DNA of 64,000 nt. Source: Solicoccozyma terricola. Lineage: Eukaryota; Basidiomycota; Tremellomycetes; Filobasidiales; Piskurozymaceae. Of the stretch, positions 54,653 to 64,000 are shown piece by piece. The position numbers were made by a program, and so were the translations under genes. Under the pieces are notes generated by a model, which was not told where the DNA came from, made no database searches, and worked only from the letters and a program-made list of their open reading frames with translations. The DNA lies in NCBI GenBank assembly GCA_001600875.1, contig BCLD01000017.1:148069-212068 (forward strand), read 5' to 3'. Numbering within the stretch: the stretch's first letter is position 1; each line of letters starts with the position of its first letter.

Positions 54653-56899
54653 ATGAACGTGAGTCGTCAACAGAGGGAGGTCTATAGTCCCAGATGGAAT
54701 ACTAACAACAAGCTACAATTCATATCACATGTGCACGGCGTGGCGATCTAATTCACAAAAAATCAATTCCATTGTACTCGGGGAATTGACGTTTGGGAAT
54801 TTGCTTTTAGCCTTACATGATGGGAGGTATGGGAGGTATATACGGTATGGGTGGTATGGGATACGGTATGGGTGGTATGGGTGGATATGGAGGTATGGGA
54901 TACGGTGGAATGGGAGGGTGTGAGTCTTCCATTTCCCAAATATATTCCCTCCCTCCACCCCCCCTCCTCAACTTGATTTCACCACATCCTCTATATCTTC
55001 GGGATGTTCAACTCGAACAAACAAACCCGATGACTAACCATTTGATCCTTCTTCATTCTTCTTTCCCTCCCCCTCCCCCTCTCTCTCCAAACCCCCATTC
55101 AACATTTCCCTTTCTTTTTTTTTCTCAACTTTTTCTTATGGGTGGTTCATCTTCTTTTTGGGGGGTCTAATGGACGGGGGCGGCGGCTATGGTGGTGTAG
55201 ATGGAGGTGGTGGTTATGGTGGAATGTACGGAGTGAGTTTCTTTCACGCGTTTCAGGGTGGTGTAGTGTGGTGTGGTGAGTTTGGATGGGAGAGCTGATT
55301 GTGTGTTTTTCGTAGGGAGGGTGAGATATTCATTAGGCGGGCGGTTCTCGCCAGGGGTTTGTACTCGGTAGGTCGATCACTGATGTGTTTTTTTCTTTGG
55401 TCCGGTTGTTTCTTCTCAACGAACGGATGAATAGGATGTATCCAGGGATGATGGGAAGCGGTATGATGGGTGGTTATGGAATGGGGTAAGTGATTTTTCT
55501 TTCTTGTTCATTTAGGGTGTGAAGGTTTCGACGATGTACGAGGAGCTGATTATTTGATTTTTTTTTTTTGGGTATTCAGTGGGATGGGAGGCATGGGGTG
55601 AGCCCGTTCATTGTCTCGTACGAATATCTAACACTCGCTGAATCTGGGAGAAATGTTCACCCTGAAAGCGGCGGAATGTACGTTTTTCCTCTTTCATCTT
55701 TTTGTCTCTCTTTTTCCCCTCATCGTTTTCGGTACACCATCATATGAACTTCCACTCACGGTTTTGATGGTTCCGTATAATTTGACAGGATGAATCCTTA
55801 CATGATGGGAGGGATGGGTGGATACGGGTAAGTGGATACAAGTCACTTCCCACATTCCTCCGTGAGCACTTTTCATCATTTATTACGACACTAATGCTAT
55901 CGATTTGTATTTTTCTTCTCCCGGTCATCTACGTTCCGGGGGTGAAACTCGTAATGCGATCTTTTCCCAATCTCCTCTCCCGTTTGGGGCGTTATCTGGT
56001 GCTTTTGTTGAGTGGGTTGTAGTATGGGAGGAGGGGGGATGTATGGGTGAGTGGCGACGGTCGGGGAGTTTATCGGGAAGTTGATCATGCCAATCTCAAT
56101 TATTGGTGCGGCAGTGGTGGTTACGGAGGGTAAGTCGATTGACCTCTTCCTGACGAATCCCCCCCCCACCCCCCCCCACCAAACTGAGCTGATACTTCCC
56201 TTTACTTTCAGTTTGCATAGCGGGCATTCTAATTACGTGAGCTTTTTTCCTACCTTCTCTCTACCTCGCCCTTCGACGTCATCTTGCAAAAAAACAAAGA
56301 GTCGGAGTACCCGAATCGAACTGAATGCATCACATTGACTCCTCATCTCTCTTCCCCCCCCCCNCCCCCCNCNCNNNTTTTTGGTGATCTTTCCACGATC
56401 GGCAAATCGGTAGCAAGGTGGCGGTGGTGCTTACGATGTTATTGATGATTTCCCTGACGCACATCGGTATGTCCCCTTCGCCTCTCCGTTATTCACAAGA
56501 GATCTGGATCGATGCATACTCACAATGTTATGATGACATACCATCGTCAGACTCGAACACCGGACGTATATGCATGGTCCAGATGGATACGGTATGGCAC
56601 CCTATGGAGGCGGGATGATGGGTGGCGGAATGATGGGTATGGGTGGGATGTACGGTGGAATGGTGAGTCATGGAAGTAGGGGGGGGGAATGGTAACTTTG
56701 TTGTGCTGAGTACCCCGGATCCCTTCCCTTCACTTTCATGGTTCTTCGCCTCTCTATTCCGATACGTGTCAATGCCCCGGGTGTTCTTGTCCTCTCGATC
56801 GACCTCTTTCACACATTTTTTTTTTTCCCTTACGACCAACCTCGACGTTGCCACGATGGCATCGCTTAGGGATATTAGCGCGGCGGGTGGTACGGATGA
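54653..56899 (+). CDS. Glycine/methionine/tyrosine-rich repeat protein encoded by about 14 tiny exons
   Basis: Proposed exons: 54653-54658, 54811-54919, 55201-55232, 55316-55320, 55435-55485, 55580-55597, 55669-55677, 55789-55827, 56023-56046, 56115-56129, 56212-56236, 56414-56466, 56551-56662, 56879-56899, giving 172 residues in one open frame. The product is nearly all Gly, Met and Tyr (MNPYMMGGMGG, GGMGYGMGGMGGYGGMGYGG, MYPGMMGSGMMGGYGMG), with a short charged insert (GGGGAYDVIDDFPDAHRLEH, RTYMHGPDGYG) before another Gly/Met block. MNPYMMGGMGG occurs twice, at the start and in exon 8. Six consecutive exons (5-10) are multiples of three in phase 2. No known family fits. Low-complexity RNA-binding or cell-wall proteins look similar only by composition. 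The smallest exons (5 and 9 nt) and the last one are the least secure. Confidence 0.6.
56364..56377. other. Ambiguous bases in a poly-C tract
   Basis: Six N interspersed with C at the end of a C-run, inside the intron between exons 11 and 12 of the Gly/Met-rich gene. Confidence 0.95.
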
Positions 56900-58338
56900 A
56901 CATGATGAATACATCACGACGACAAAGTGATTTTCCCTGGACGTTTGGCTTTAGATGGTTCTTGGATCTCATTCTACTACGTCGTCGTCGTCTTTCCCTC
57001 CCTCTTTTCGCCGCCTTCTACTTTTCCCGCGGATTCCCCGGCAGATTTGGACACGACGTATGATTTCTTATATTTTCACGAAACGAGACACGAACAGGGA
57101 CAAGGTTTGACCGTAACGCCCCCGATTGGAGACGTCGAAAAAGTTGATTCAGAAAACAGATGAAAGAAATGTACGGCTAGATATTTGCAAACGAACGGGG
57201 CGTTTTGTTTGTGCATGTATACAGGTCATTTTCATTATTGCCTACCAAACAGGATGACCCCTCCCCCCCTCCCGGCGTACAAGATCGTACAACACAGCGA
57301 GAATCGCATGGAGATCTTCTTCACACGACTCCCTTTCCCCCGGCCGATGCACATGAATGATCTGGATCTCCACGCCTTTTGTCCTGGGCGGAGGGGGATG
57401 TACATTGTCCGACTTGCCTTGGCGCGCATCGCACCGCACCGCACGAACGAACAAAGGGCTCAGAGGTCGGGCCCGCGCCACTGGCAAGCCAAACGACATG
57501 TTTAATCAGAGCCATCCTTGGTGATGATCCCGTGAGAAGAAAGGAAAGAAGTGCGTCTAGGGAAATGAAAGGGAGAAGAAGGGGGGGGGGGGGTTCTTTA
57601 TTTTGGGTAGTTGCGGTCCCCCTTTTTGTTGTACCATGCATGTTCCATAGTTTACAATGAGCGACCCCCTCCCCCCCACCCCACCCCCCACCCCCCACCG
57701 CCCCTTTGTTCGTCTGCAGACCCCTTCCTTGCTGGTTGCCCGGAGGCACACACCCTGCACACGATGGATGGGGAAGGGTTTCCTTTGTTCGATTTGGACG
57801 ACTGAGCAGATGGGAGAGTACTTGTACAGTGTATGCCTGGAGAACTGGGCGGCGAGAAAGGGAAAGTGTGCAGCATCGACGCAGAGCCACCAACGACGAC
57901 TGAACCCCCTCGATCTCGATCGCGGACGACTACGACGACGAGGACGACGTCGACGACGACTACGAAGACTACGACGACGACGACGACGCCGTGACCTCTC
58001 GCCGAGACCTCCCGCGGTGCTCTACGTCATCAACACCCGCATCCTCCATTGTTCTTATTGTTCCCGTCCAACGCCACATCCGAGATTCCGGTGGTGCTCG
58101 GCCCTCACGCCGTCAGTCGCCGGGACCTGAATTGTCAACAACCGACGCCACCATCTCTCAGTGTCTGTCATCTACATTATTTCGATTATTGTTGCCCAGT
58201 TTGGCAGTCTTTGCCAGTCTTTGCAAGTCTTTGCTCAGTCTTTGCTCATTCCATTCTTTCCCCGACCATCAAAGGTGGTGTCGGATGCAGCTCAAGCGGG
58301 AAACGATAGGACAGGACCAAAATTTTCGACACCCGACC
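56900..58338. other. Spacer and probable leader of the BTB-like gene
   Basis: No gene is called. It has G-runs, a poly-C patch (57661-57705) and a GAC/ACG trinucleotide tract (57925-57988). The tract is in frame with the downstream coding frame from a TGA at 57901 and would code for Asp/Tyr, but it has no ATG, so it is either leader or part of an unseen upstream exon. A CT-rich leader with tandem TTTGCCAGTC/TTTGCAAGTC/TTTGCTCAGTC copies at 58208-58247 follows. Confidence 0.5.
57925..57988. repeat. GAC/ACG trinucleotide microsatellite
   Basis: Imperfect (GAC)n with occasional TAC, GAG, GTC and GAA units; it ends in GCC just before the frame that continues into the BTB-like gene. Confidence 0.8.
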
Positions 58339-60479
58339 ATGTCAGCAGACACCATCTCGTCCGAGTCTCAGTCTCGGGAGGGCAGGGCAGACACAGACAG
58401 ACACCAGCAGGCCGACTTGGACTCCCAGCTTCCGTTTCGCCCAACCGGTCGTTCCCTCTTCACTTACATGCCGATAGACCATCCATACAAGGACAACACC
58501 CATCCCACCTCCGTCTCTCAGCACTGCGGTGGGCAGCATTCTCCTCGATTCATCACATCGTCTCGACGTGGTTCACATCCAACACCAATCAACACTAATA
58601 CACCACCTTCATCTGCTCGATCTATCCGCGTAGCTTCCTTTCTCTCCCCATCGATTACATCCGCCAGATCAGCAAGCCATCCATACAATACACCTCTACC
58701 ACCGTCCACCCCAAGATCCATCATGACAAGAGAAGACGGGCGAGCACCACCGTCCTCATCAATCCCTTCCCTCAACTCATCACCAGGAGGAATCCCTTCA
58801 TCCGCCGTACTAGCATACAACCCTGGAACCCTGAACAATGGACTTAAAGTCTCTCCTAGACGAAGAAGACCACCTGCATTTCCATCCTCCCCTCGTACAA
58901 TGAGAAGGATAGAACCGATTGGATCACCATCGGATTACTGTGAAACCCCGGCAATCCTTCGAGTTCCACCTTCACCAAGAGACGGCTCTTTGTCTTCCTC
59001 AGGATTCCCACATGGTCGAACACCCATAACACCTTCTCCAACTTCCGCATTCCCACTCGCTACTCCTCTCAATTCCCCATTCGGTGTCCAAACATCGAAC
59101 GTACGTGGCGAACCATCCGAATCAAATCCCAATGGACCATCGTACTCGCGAGCAAAGGAACGAAGAGCAAGTGCGACCACTCGACAGACAGCAAAGTTGG
59201 AAGGTGTTCCTCACGCTTACGTAGTGAAGAGTTTAAGGAAGTTGGCAAGAAGCTTTTGGGGGAAGACCGCGACTTCTGATGTTACAATATGTGGGTGGTA
59301 GCGAGTGAAATCAGTGGTGTGGTAAAGACGCTGACTTTTCTTTTTTCCTTTTTCGGGATGTTACTTGCTTTCGATAGTGATACCGATGAGACAAGATGGT
59401 CAAAATACACCTTCACCAACATCCTCAATCCTCACCCAGGTTCAATCTGAAGCTCTAACGACAACGCACATGATGGGACAAGCAGGAAGAACTCAACCAG
59501 GTCCAACAATCACTCCTACCAAGGTTGAAAACTTCGCACCTCCTCACAATATGATGGGAGTCGGTGCTCCACTTTTGGAGGATCACAATAGTCCGAGGTC
59601 GCCAAGGTCATTAGGCGTCAAAGCAGCGAAACAGCCACAGAACGAGAAGAAGGTGAGAACGATATGGGGTACGGTAAACAGCCGTCGTCTGCTTTGGTCG
59701 CTAATTCTTTTTCAAATCCCATACTACCCACCAGGTCTTATCCTTCCCTCTCCACGCCGACTATCTGATGACACAATCACCCTTCTTCCGCTCCCTCCTC
59801 CAACCAACATCATCGCCTCCGCAACCTCTGTATGCTGACGTATCCGAGTCTACCACTGCTGAGCGACCTACATCTTCTTCTGGACCAAGAATCAAGGGAG
59901 CTCGAGTACTGGCCACACCGGTGGGTATGCCGACGACTCTTTGGGTTCCTTTGCCTGATCCTGGAAGCTTCGGTGTCATTGCTCATTGGATGTACTGGTG
60001 AGTCCTGATCGCCTGTGAGGGCGTGTGACGTGACAACGACGATAATCAAGCGCTGACTGGGTGGGTTTTTTCTTTTTCTTTTTTGTTGGAAAATAAGGGG
60101 CGACGCACAATCAGTTGAAAGTGCCCTCTCGGGTGGTCACGTTTCATGGCAAGGAATCGTGAAAAATATCGAATATCTAGAGCTAGATGATTCCATCAAG
60201 AAAGTGATTGGGATCTGGTGGCGAAGATGGGTCAAGGTTGAAGCTGGAAGACGAGAATCAGCAGATGGAACGACGGTCCCGATTGCGAATGTTGGACTTC
60301 GACGACGAAGGGAGTCGAAAGACGAGAATATGAGTGATGATGGGATAGATGAGAAGAATGCAGTGGAAGGAGACGATGAAGCGGATTTAGATATAGACGG
60401 AGAGGATAGTAAAGGGGCGGGTATGCAGTTAGATGACGGTGACGAGTCCGAGATGACAGGACTGTTGGAAGCATTGTAA
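58339..60479 (+). CDS. BTB/POZ-like domain protein with long disordered N-terminus
   Basis: Exons 58339-59290, 59378-59652, 59735-59997 and 60098-60479 join in phase to 623 residues. The first 310 residues are Ser/Pro/Arg-rich and disordered. Then VVKSLRKLARSFWGKTATSD, VTILIPM begins a BTB-like fold (substrate strand SDVTI). It continues after a disordered loop as VLSFPLHADYLMTQSPFFRS (the usual LHxxxLxxxSxxF motif) and GSFGVIAHWMYWGDAQSVES. IEYLELDDSIKKVIGIWWRR is the helical end. The tail is acidic. It probably mediates protein interaction, perhaps as a Cul3 adaptor; partner unknown. Other in-frame Met codons upstream (58285) are possible starts. Confidence 0.65.
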
Positions 60480-60628
60480 TGTTTGATTATTAGAGTTGAA
60501 TGAATCTTTGGATCGGGAGGAATATAATTCGTGAAAAAATGGTGGCATAAAAGGGTCATGTCGTCGTACTCGAACCAGGTCATAGATAAACGTCTCGTGG
60601 AGACACACGAAAGTCGCGGCCATTCGCT

Positions 60629-61737
60629 CTAATGTGTTTGCGGTCCTAACGGTTTCAGTGAATCCTGCAAAGTCAGTACAATGACAACGGTGGAAATCGA
60701 CTAGAGCTCACCGTATCTCGTGCCATTGATTTTCGCATATCTGGCGTTCGATGAAAGACCTTAGAGATGAAAGGAGAAAACAAATGCTGAACTCAACTCA
60801 CCGAATCCGTCCTGTTCGTCCGCGCTGTCTCCCATGCCGTGGTAGTACCTGATGCGATGTAGAAGAGAGGAGATGTAACGTCAGGTCGTGATTGTTTCGT
60901 ATCCTTTACCAAACTTCGATATCTCAATACTATCATCACCAGCTGAGCGACTATCCAGAATGGAATCCGCCGACCTGTATCTCTGTTTCTGTTCATCGTA
61001 CCACCTATCTATCCCCCTTTCTCTGGATGCCCATTGATCCAAGGTTGTCGGCAGTCCATTACACGCCGCTCCACACAATGACCTCTTGACCATCCCACAA
61101 TCCCCATCCTTATCCCCATCGCCACCCTACTATCCCGCGACCCTCATCTCCACTCACCCAATAACCCTTCTATAAACACTATACCCCATACCCTCATACA
61201 TCCCTACCGCTCTCTGATTATTACATCTAACGAACAAGTCTAAAAACCAAGTATCCCAACCGTCCGGACCGGAACGTTGTTCGAGGAAAGCCATGAGTTT
61301 CCGAGCTAAACCTAGAGATCGGTGGGTTGGAGTTATAGAGAGAGCGGTTACGTGACCGTGGTGTTCGGGATGAGGCTCGGGTGGTTCATGTTTACCAATT
61401 GCTGCGTGGAATTCCTGGTGTTTTAACGGGGAGTTAAATGGGGAATGAGAGGGAGAAGCTCACCGTATCCAGTGATGTTACCACCATGAGGACCCTCAGC
61501 TACACATGAGTAGTCTGGCCACGTAGCTAGATAGTTGAGGTAGAATTTCGCCGAGTACTGTGAATGGGAAAGGTAGAACACAAAAGTCCTCTGTCAGTTG
61601 CGGCGGGGGGGGCAAGGCGGGGGAAGGGGGGGGGGGGGGGGGGGGGGTAAAGGACGGACTGTTTCTGTCCATGGATCGATGTTGACTGCGTTGAATTTGA
61701 GTAGGTCGGTTGCGACGAACGGTCTGATGATTGACAT
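60629..61737 (-). CDS. NAT3: NatB N-terminal acetyltransferase catalytic subunit
   Basis: Acetylates N-terminal Met followed by Asp, Glu, Asn or Gln, with partner Mdm20. Exons 61737-61660, 61557-61464, 61401-61158, 60848-60802, 60740-60712 and 60664-60629 give 175 residues, the usual Naa20 size. Signs are MSIIRPFVATDLLKFNAVNI, YSAKFYLNYLATWPDYSCVA, and HGHVTALSITPTHRSLGLAR with the acetyl-CoA pyrophosphate loop RSLGLA. DLFVRCNNQRAVGMYEGMGY, SVYRRVIGYY and FDMRKSMARD follow. Exon 3 uses acceptor CACGCAG, giving YAIGKHEP, which fits the family better than the earlier CAG. The last exon (DSLKPLGPQTH) is chosen by phase only. Intron 1 contains 22 C on the coding strand. Confidence 0.9.
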
Positions 61738-61922
61738 GGTATGAGGACGGTGTGAGGATGGTGTGAGGATGGCGTAAGGGTGAGGATGAGGATGTCGAGT
61801 TGAGCTAGAGGTTGAGGTGACTATCCCCCGTTCGCCACCGTGAGACTCACGCAGCTCGACCTCCTCCCTCGATGCTTCAACCCATACAGTAGTAACCTGT
61901 CTTCACCGTCATCCACACAGCC

Positions 61923-63111
61923 ATGACCTACCTTCGCACAGCAGTTCGTCCACTCGCTACCACCCACCTCCCACACGCATCCTCTTCGCGATGTATCTCC
62001 ACACCAACTTCCAGCTCTAGCTCTGGCCCCAGCTCCAGCTCCAGCTTCAGCACCACCTCCCAACTCCCTCTGTCATGGCCTTCATACCTCTCCCTTCGTC
62101 ACAAACGACGTCTCTTCGAAAAAGTAGCAAGCGTACCAACAACCGTAGCCAGCTTGTTAGCAGCTGCATCTTACTTTGGTAACTTGGAAGCTGATCCAAC
62201 CCAAACAATCATGGGGATCGAACCGGTGTTTGCTTATATCGGAGCAACGTGAGTTTTTTTTTTTTCTCTTTTGGGAATCTGTCTCTTTGTTCTTTGATTG
62301 TTTTGGGATTTGACCATCGTAATGCTGCAATACCATTTAGTATGGGATGTACCGGTAGGCAGCTTCCTCCTTCCTCCTCCCTCCCTCTTAAAAGACGCTC
62401 ACCCTCCATTCAATAGGTCTCGGATATCTAGCTGGTCCTACATTCGGTTCAATACTCTTCAAAGCTACAAACTCATCCAAAGCTCAGTCATTAGAAGTTA
62501 TGGATAAACAGTGCGTTTTTATTTTGACTCGTCCCCCCGTTCTTTCTCTGGGTGGGGTGTTCTATATTATATCTGTGTTGATGGGGTTTCCGTATGAATG
62601 GGGTGGTAACGATTTTAGGTTTTATGAGCATATTAAGAGGATGAGAGTGGATCCAAGTTATCAGAGTGTTAATGTGAGTGAGAGATCGTACGTTTTTGTT
62701 TTCCAAATCATTGCAACTCACGCAATATCATTCCTGTGATCAATCAGAACCCAACTCCGGATTATTACGGTACGTCTTCAACAAATCCCATTTTCAATCG
62801 ATATCTTACTTAACCGGTATTGTCTTCCATGCATTCATCACCAAATTGTTTCTTCCCAATCCCACAATCATCGTCTCACAACTAATCACCTTCCACGACC
62901 CCCGTTCTCAATCCCCTTTCTCCCAATGCATCACCATCAAAACCTTCAATACCGCAACGTCAACCACCACCTCCACCTCCACCTCCTCCCTCACCAAACA
63001 GGCGAAAAAATCTCATCCCTTTCATCTTATCGAAGATGGCTCCGAGATCAAGCTGCATATCGAAGGAAAGCATTGCATGGGATGCAAGAGGAGCAGATTG
63101 AGGAGGTGTGA
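61923..63111 (+). CDS. PAM17: Mitochondrial import motor subunit PAM17
   Basis: Part of the presequence-translocase-associated motor at the TIM23 channel. Exons 61923-62248, 62341-62354, 62417-62510, 62619-62673, 62748-62769 and 63002-63111 give 206 residues. A basic, Ser/Thr-rich presequence of about 50 residues leads to LPLSWPSYLSLRHKRRLFEK. The first membrane span follows (ASVPTTVASLLAAASYFGNL) with EADPTQTIMGIEPVFAYIGA. The second span is TMGCTGLGYLAGPTFGSILF. The conserved soluble end is FYEHIKRMRVDPSYQSVNNP, TPDYYGEKISSLSSYRRWLR, DQAAYRRK. Exon 2 is only 14 nt and exon 5 only 22 nt. Divergent from NAT3 with a 185 bp shared promoter. Confidence 0.92.
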
Positions 63112-63668
63112 GGGGATTTGAGGCGGTGTGTACCCTAGGACCGGGGACAAGGGACAAGGGAGAGGGCCAAGGACCTCGCGGATGTGAAGATACAGGTATG
63201 GGAGGTGGTGGAGTCTATTTGGATTCAAGAGACTTGTGTGATCAGGTTGAGAGGGAGAAGAAAAGGAAGCATTTCAAAATGATTCAATTGTCATTTACAT
63301 TTTACGTATCGAGGGAAAGCCCATTTCTGGACGGATTGATTCTGGTTGCATCGTATCATGAGAATGAGATGTCAAGGAAAGTCTCGTTCCTCGAGCGGCC
63401 AAGAGTGAAGACTGGGTTTTTTCGTTTTCTTTTCTTTTATCTCTCGAAATAAAGGATCATGATACCAATCAAAAAGGGGGCTGGGGGGAAAAAAGAGCAA
63501 ATTGCAATACCATTCGTTTCCTTCCTCACAACATTCCCATTCTTATTCTGAACCTATTCAATGTTGACAATAAAAGAGAAACTCCCAGACCAATAAAATA
63601 TCCAACCTAACTAAAGCCCTCAAAAAATCCCCACCCCACCAGAAAATATCCTCGACCCCCCGTTTCGT
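63112..63668. other. Convergent spacer after PAM17
   Basis: 3' UTR space. A forward open frame at 63108-63452 has no splice or family support. No gene is called. Confidence 0.5.
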
Positions 63669-63749
63669 TCACTCCTCACCATCTCGCTTGGCCTTTGATT
63701 TCGCCAACATTATCAAATGTCTCTTCTTGATCTGAGTTGTCATATAAGT
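63669..63749 (-). CDS. Probable last exon of a minus-strand gene leaving the window
   Basis: On the minus strand an acceptor GGTAG (63750-63754) is followed by 26 codons and TGA. They read TYMTTQIKKRHLIMLAKSKA then KRDGEE, a basic helical end typical of a real C-terminus. The rest of the gene would lie beyond 64000, or across the purine repeat. Family not recognised. The call rests on composition and an acceptor only. Confidence 0.35.
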   Translation of the reverse strand, partial: TYMTTQIKKRHLIMLAKSKAKRDGEE

Positions 63750-63837
63750 CTACCCGAGGCAGAGACGACCGGTCATAAAAAGGAAAAGTCAGCATTGCTT
63801 ATATCTTCTTGTGGGGGGGGGGGGTTATAGGAGGTAA

Positions 63838-64000
63838 ATGAGAGAGAGGAAGAGGGAGAGGAAGAGGGCGAGGAAGAGGAAGAGGGAGAGGAAGAGGGAG
63901 AGGAAGAGGGAGAGGAAGAGGGAGAGGGAGAGGGAGAGGGAGAGGGAGAGGGAGAGGAAGAGGAAGAGGGAGAGGAAGAGGAAGAGGAAGAGGAAGAGGA
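63838..64000. repeat. GA-rich simple repeat (GAGAGG/AAGAGG units) at the window edge
   Basis: Tandem six-base units GGAGAG and GAAGAG in varying order continue to the last base, preceded by a G-run at about 63812-63823. On the minus strand this is a polypyrimidine tract, so it could be intronic to the gene ending at 63669. If translated it would be Glu/Gly-rich (+) or Ser/Leu-rich (-). Confidence 0.9.

Noticed and set aside
56281..56345. Possible tRNA T-arm on the minus strand (CAGTTCGATTC)
   Set aside because: Stem bases around the loop do not pair and no acceptor or D arm can be drawn.
57321..57893. 190-codon reverse frame and matching forward frames in 57.2-57.9 kb
   Set aside because: Created by G/C homopolymers; no recognisable protein or splice sites.
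63838..64000. GA repeat considered as telomeric or centromeric
   Set aside because: Units do not resemble fungal telomere repeats (TTAGGG-like) and normal genes lie right beside it.

Overview
The window is nuclear DNA of a basidiomycete yeast, most likely a tremellomycete (Cryptococcus/Kwoniella-like). This is inferred from gene content and architecture: nearly every gene is broken by many 50-100 nt GT-AG introns, coding exons are often tiny, intergenic spaces are short, and genes alternate between divergent and convergent pairs. The encoded proteins (Bro1, Exo84, Dsk2, Emc3, Brf1, Pam17, Ura4, eIF2B-alpha) are standard fungal housekeeping proteins. There are no operons, phage genes, CRISPR arrays or recognisable transposons. 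Two N gaps (10093-10326, 25530-25590) and a short ambiguous stretch (56364-56377) sit inside or beside poly-C/poly-G runs, which are unusually common here.

Layout. 1-693 is the C-terminal end of an unrecognised gene. 1133-1227 is an intron-containing tRNA-Val(AAC). 1584-4217 is a divergent pair: a LURP-one-related gene (-) and dihydroorotase URA4 (+). 4345-9536 is BRO1 (-) and a short-chain dehydrogenase (+). A gap-containing spacer follows. 11341-15130 is a large C2H2 zinc-finger regulator. 15703-16804 is a small multi-pass membrane protein and 17048-18462 a peroxisomal acyl-CoA thioesterase. 18678-24138 is a YTH m6A-reader gene (-) divergent from an alpha/beta-hydrolase-like gene (+).

24671-27294 is the proteasome chaperone NAS2 (-) and a haloacid dehalogenase (+). 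27474-31161 is ubiquilin DSK2 (-) and EMC3 (+). 31262-36230 is exocyst EXO84 (-) and eIF2B-alpha (+). 36598-40205 is ornithine acetyltransferase ARG7 (+), convergent with an Acinus-like SAP/RRM gene (-). A 2.2 kb spacer leads to a fucose-permease-type MFS transporter at 42386-44134.

44458-48165 is a PQ-loop membrane protein (-) and glucose-6-phosphate 1-epimerase (+). 48410-51081 is the Pol III factor BRF1, and 51406-53759 the tRNA m5U methyltransferase TRM2. 54653-56899 is an unusual glycine/methionine/tyrosine-rich gene of about 14 tiny exons. 58339-60479 is a BTB-like protein. 60629-63111 is a divergent pair, NatB catalytic subunit (-) and PAM17 (+). A probable last exon of another minus-strand gene and a purine-rich simple repeat close the window.

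The genes do not form one pathway. Most are single-copy housekeeping functions in protein quality control (DSK2, NAS2), membrane traffic (BRO1, EXO84, EMC3), biosynthesis (URA4, ARG7) and RNA (YTH, Acinus-like, BRF1, TRM2). Exon models were built by hand by matching GT-AG sites with reading phase, so internal phases are consistent, but weak donors and first exons remain uncertain where stated. The item least explained by known families is the microexon gene at 54653-56899.
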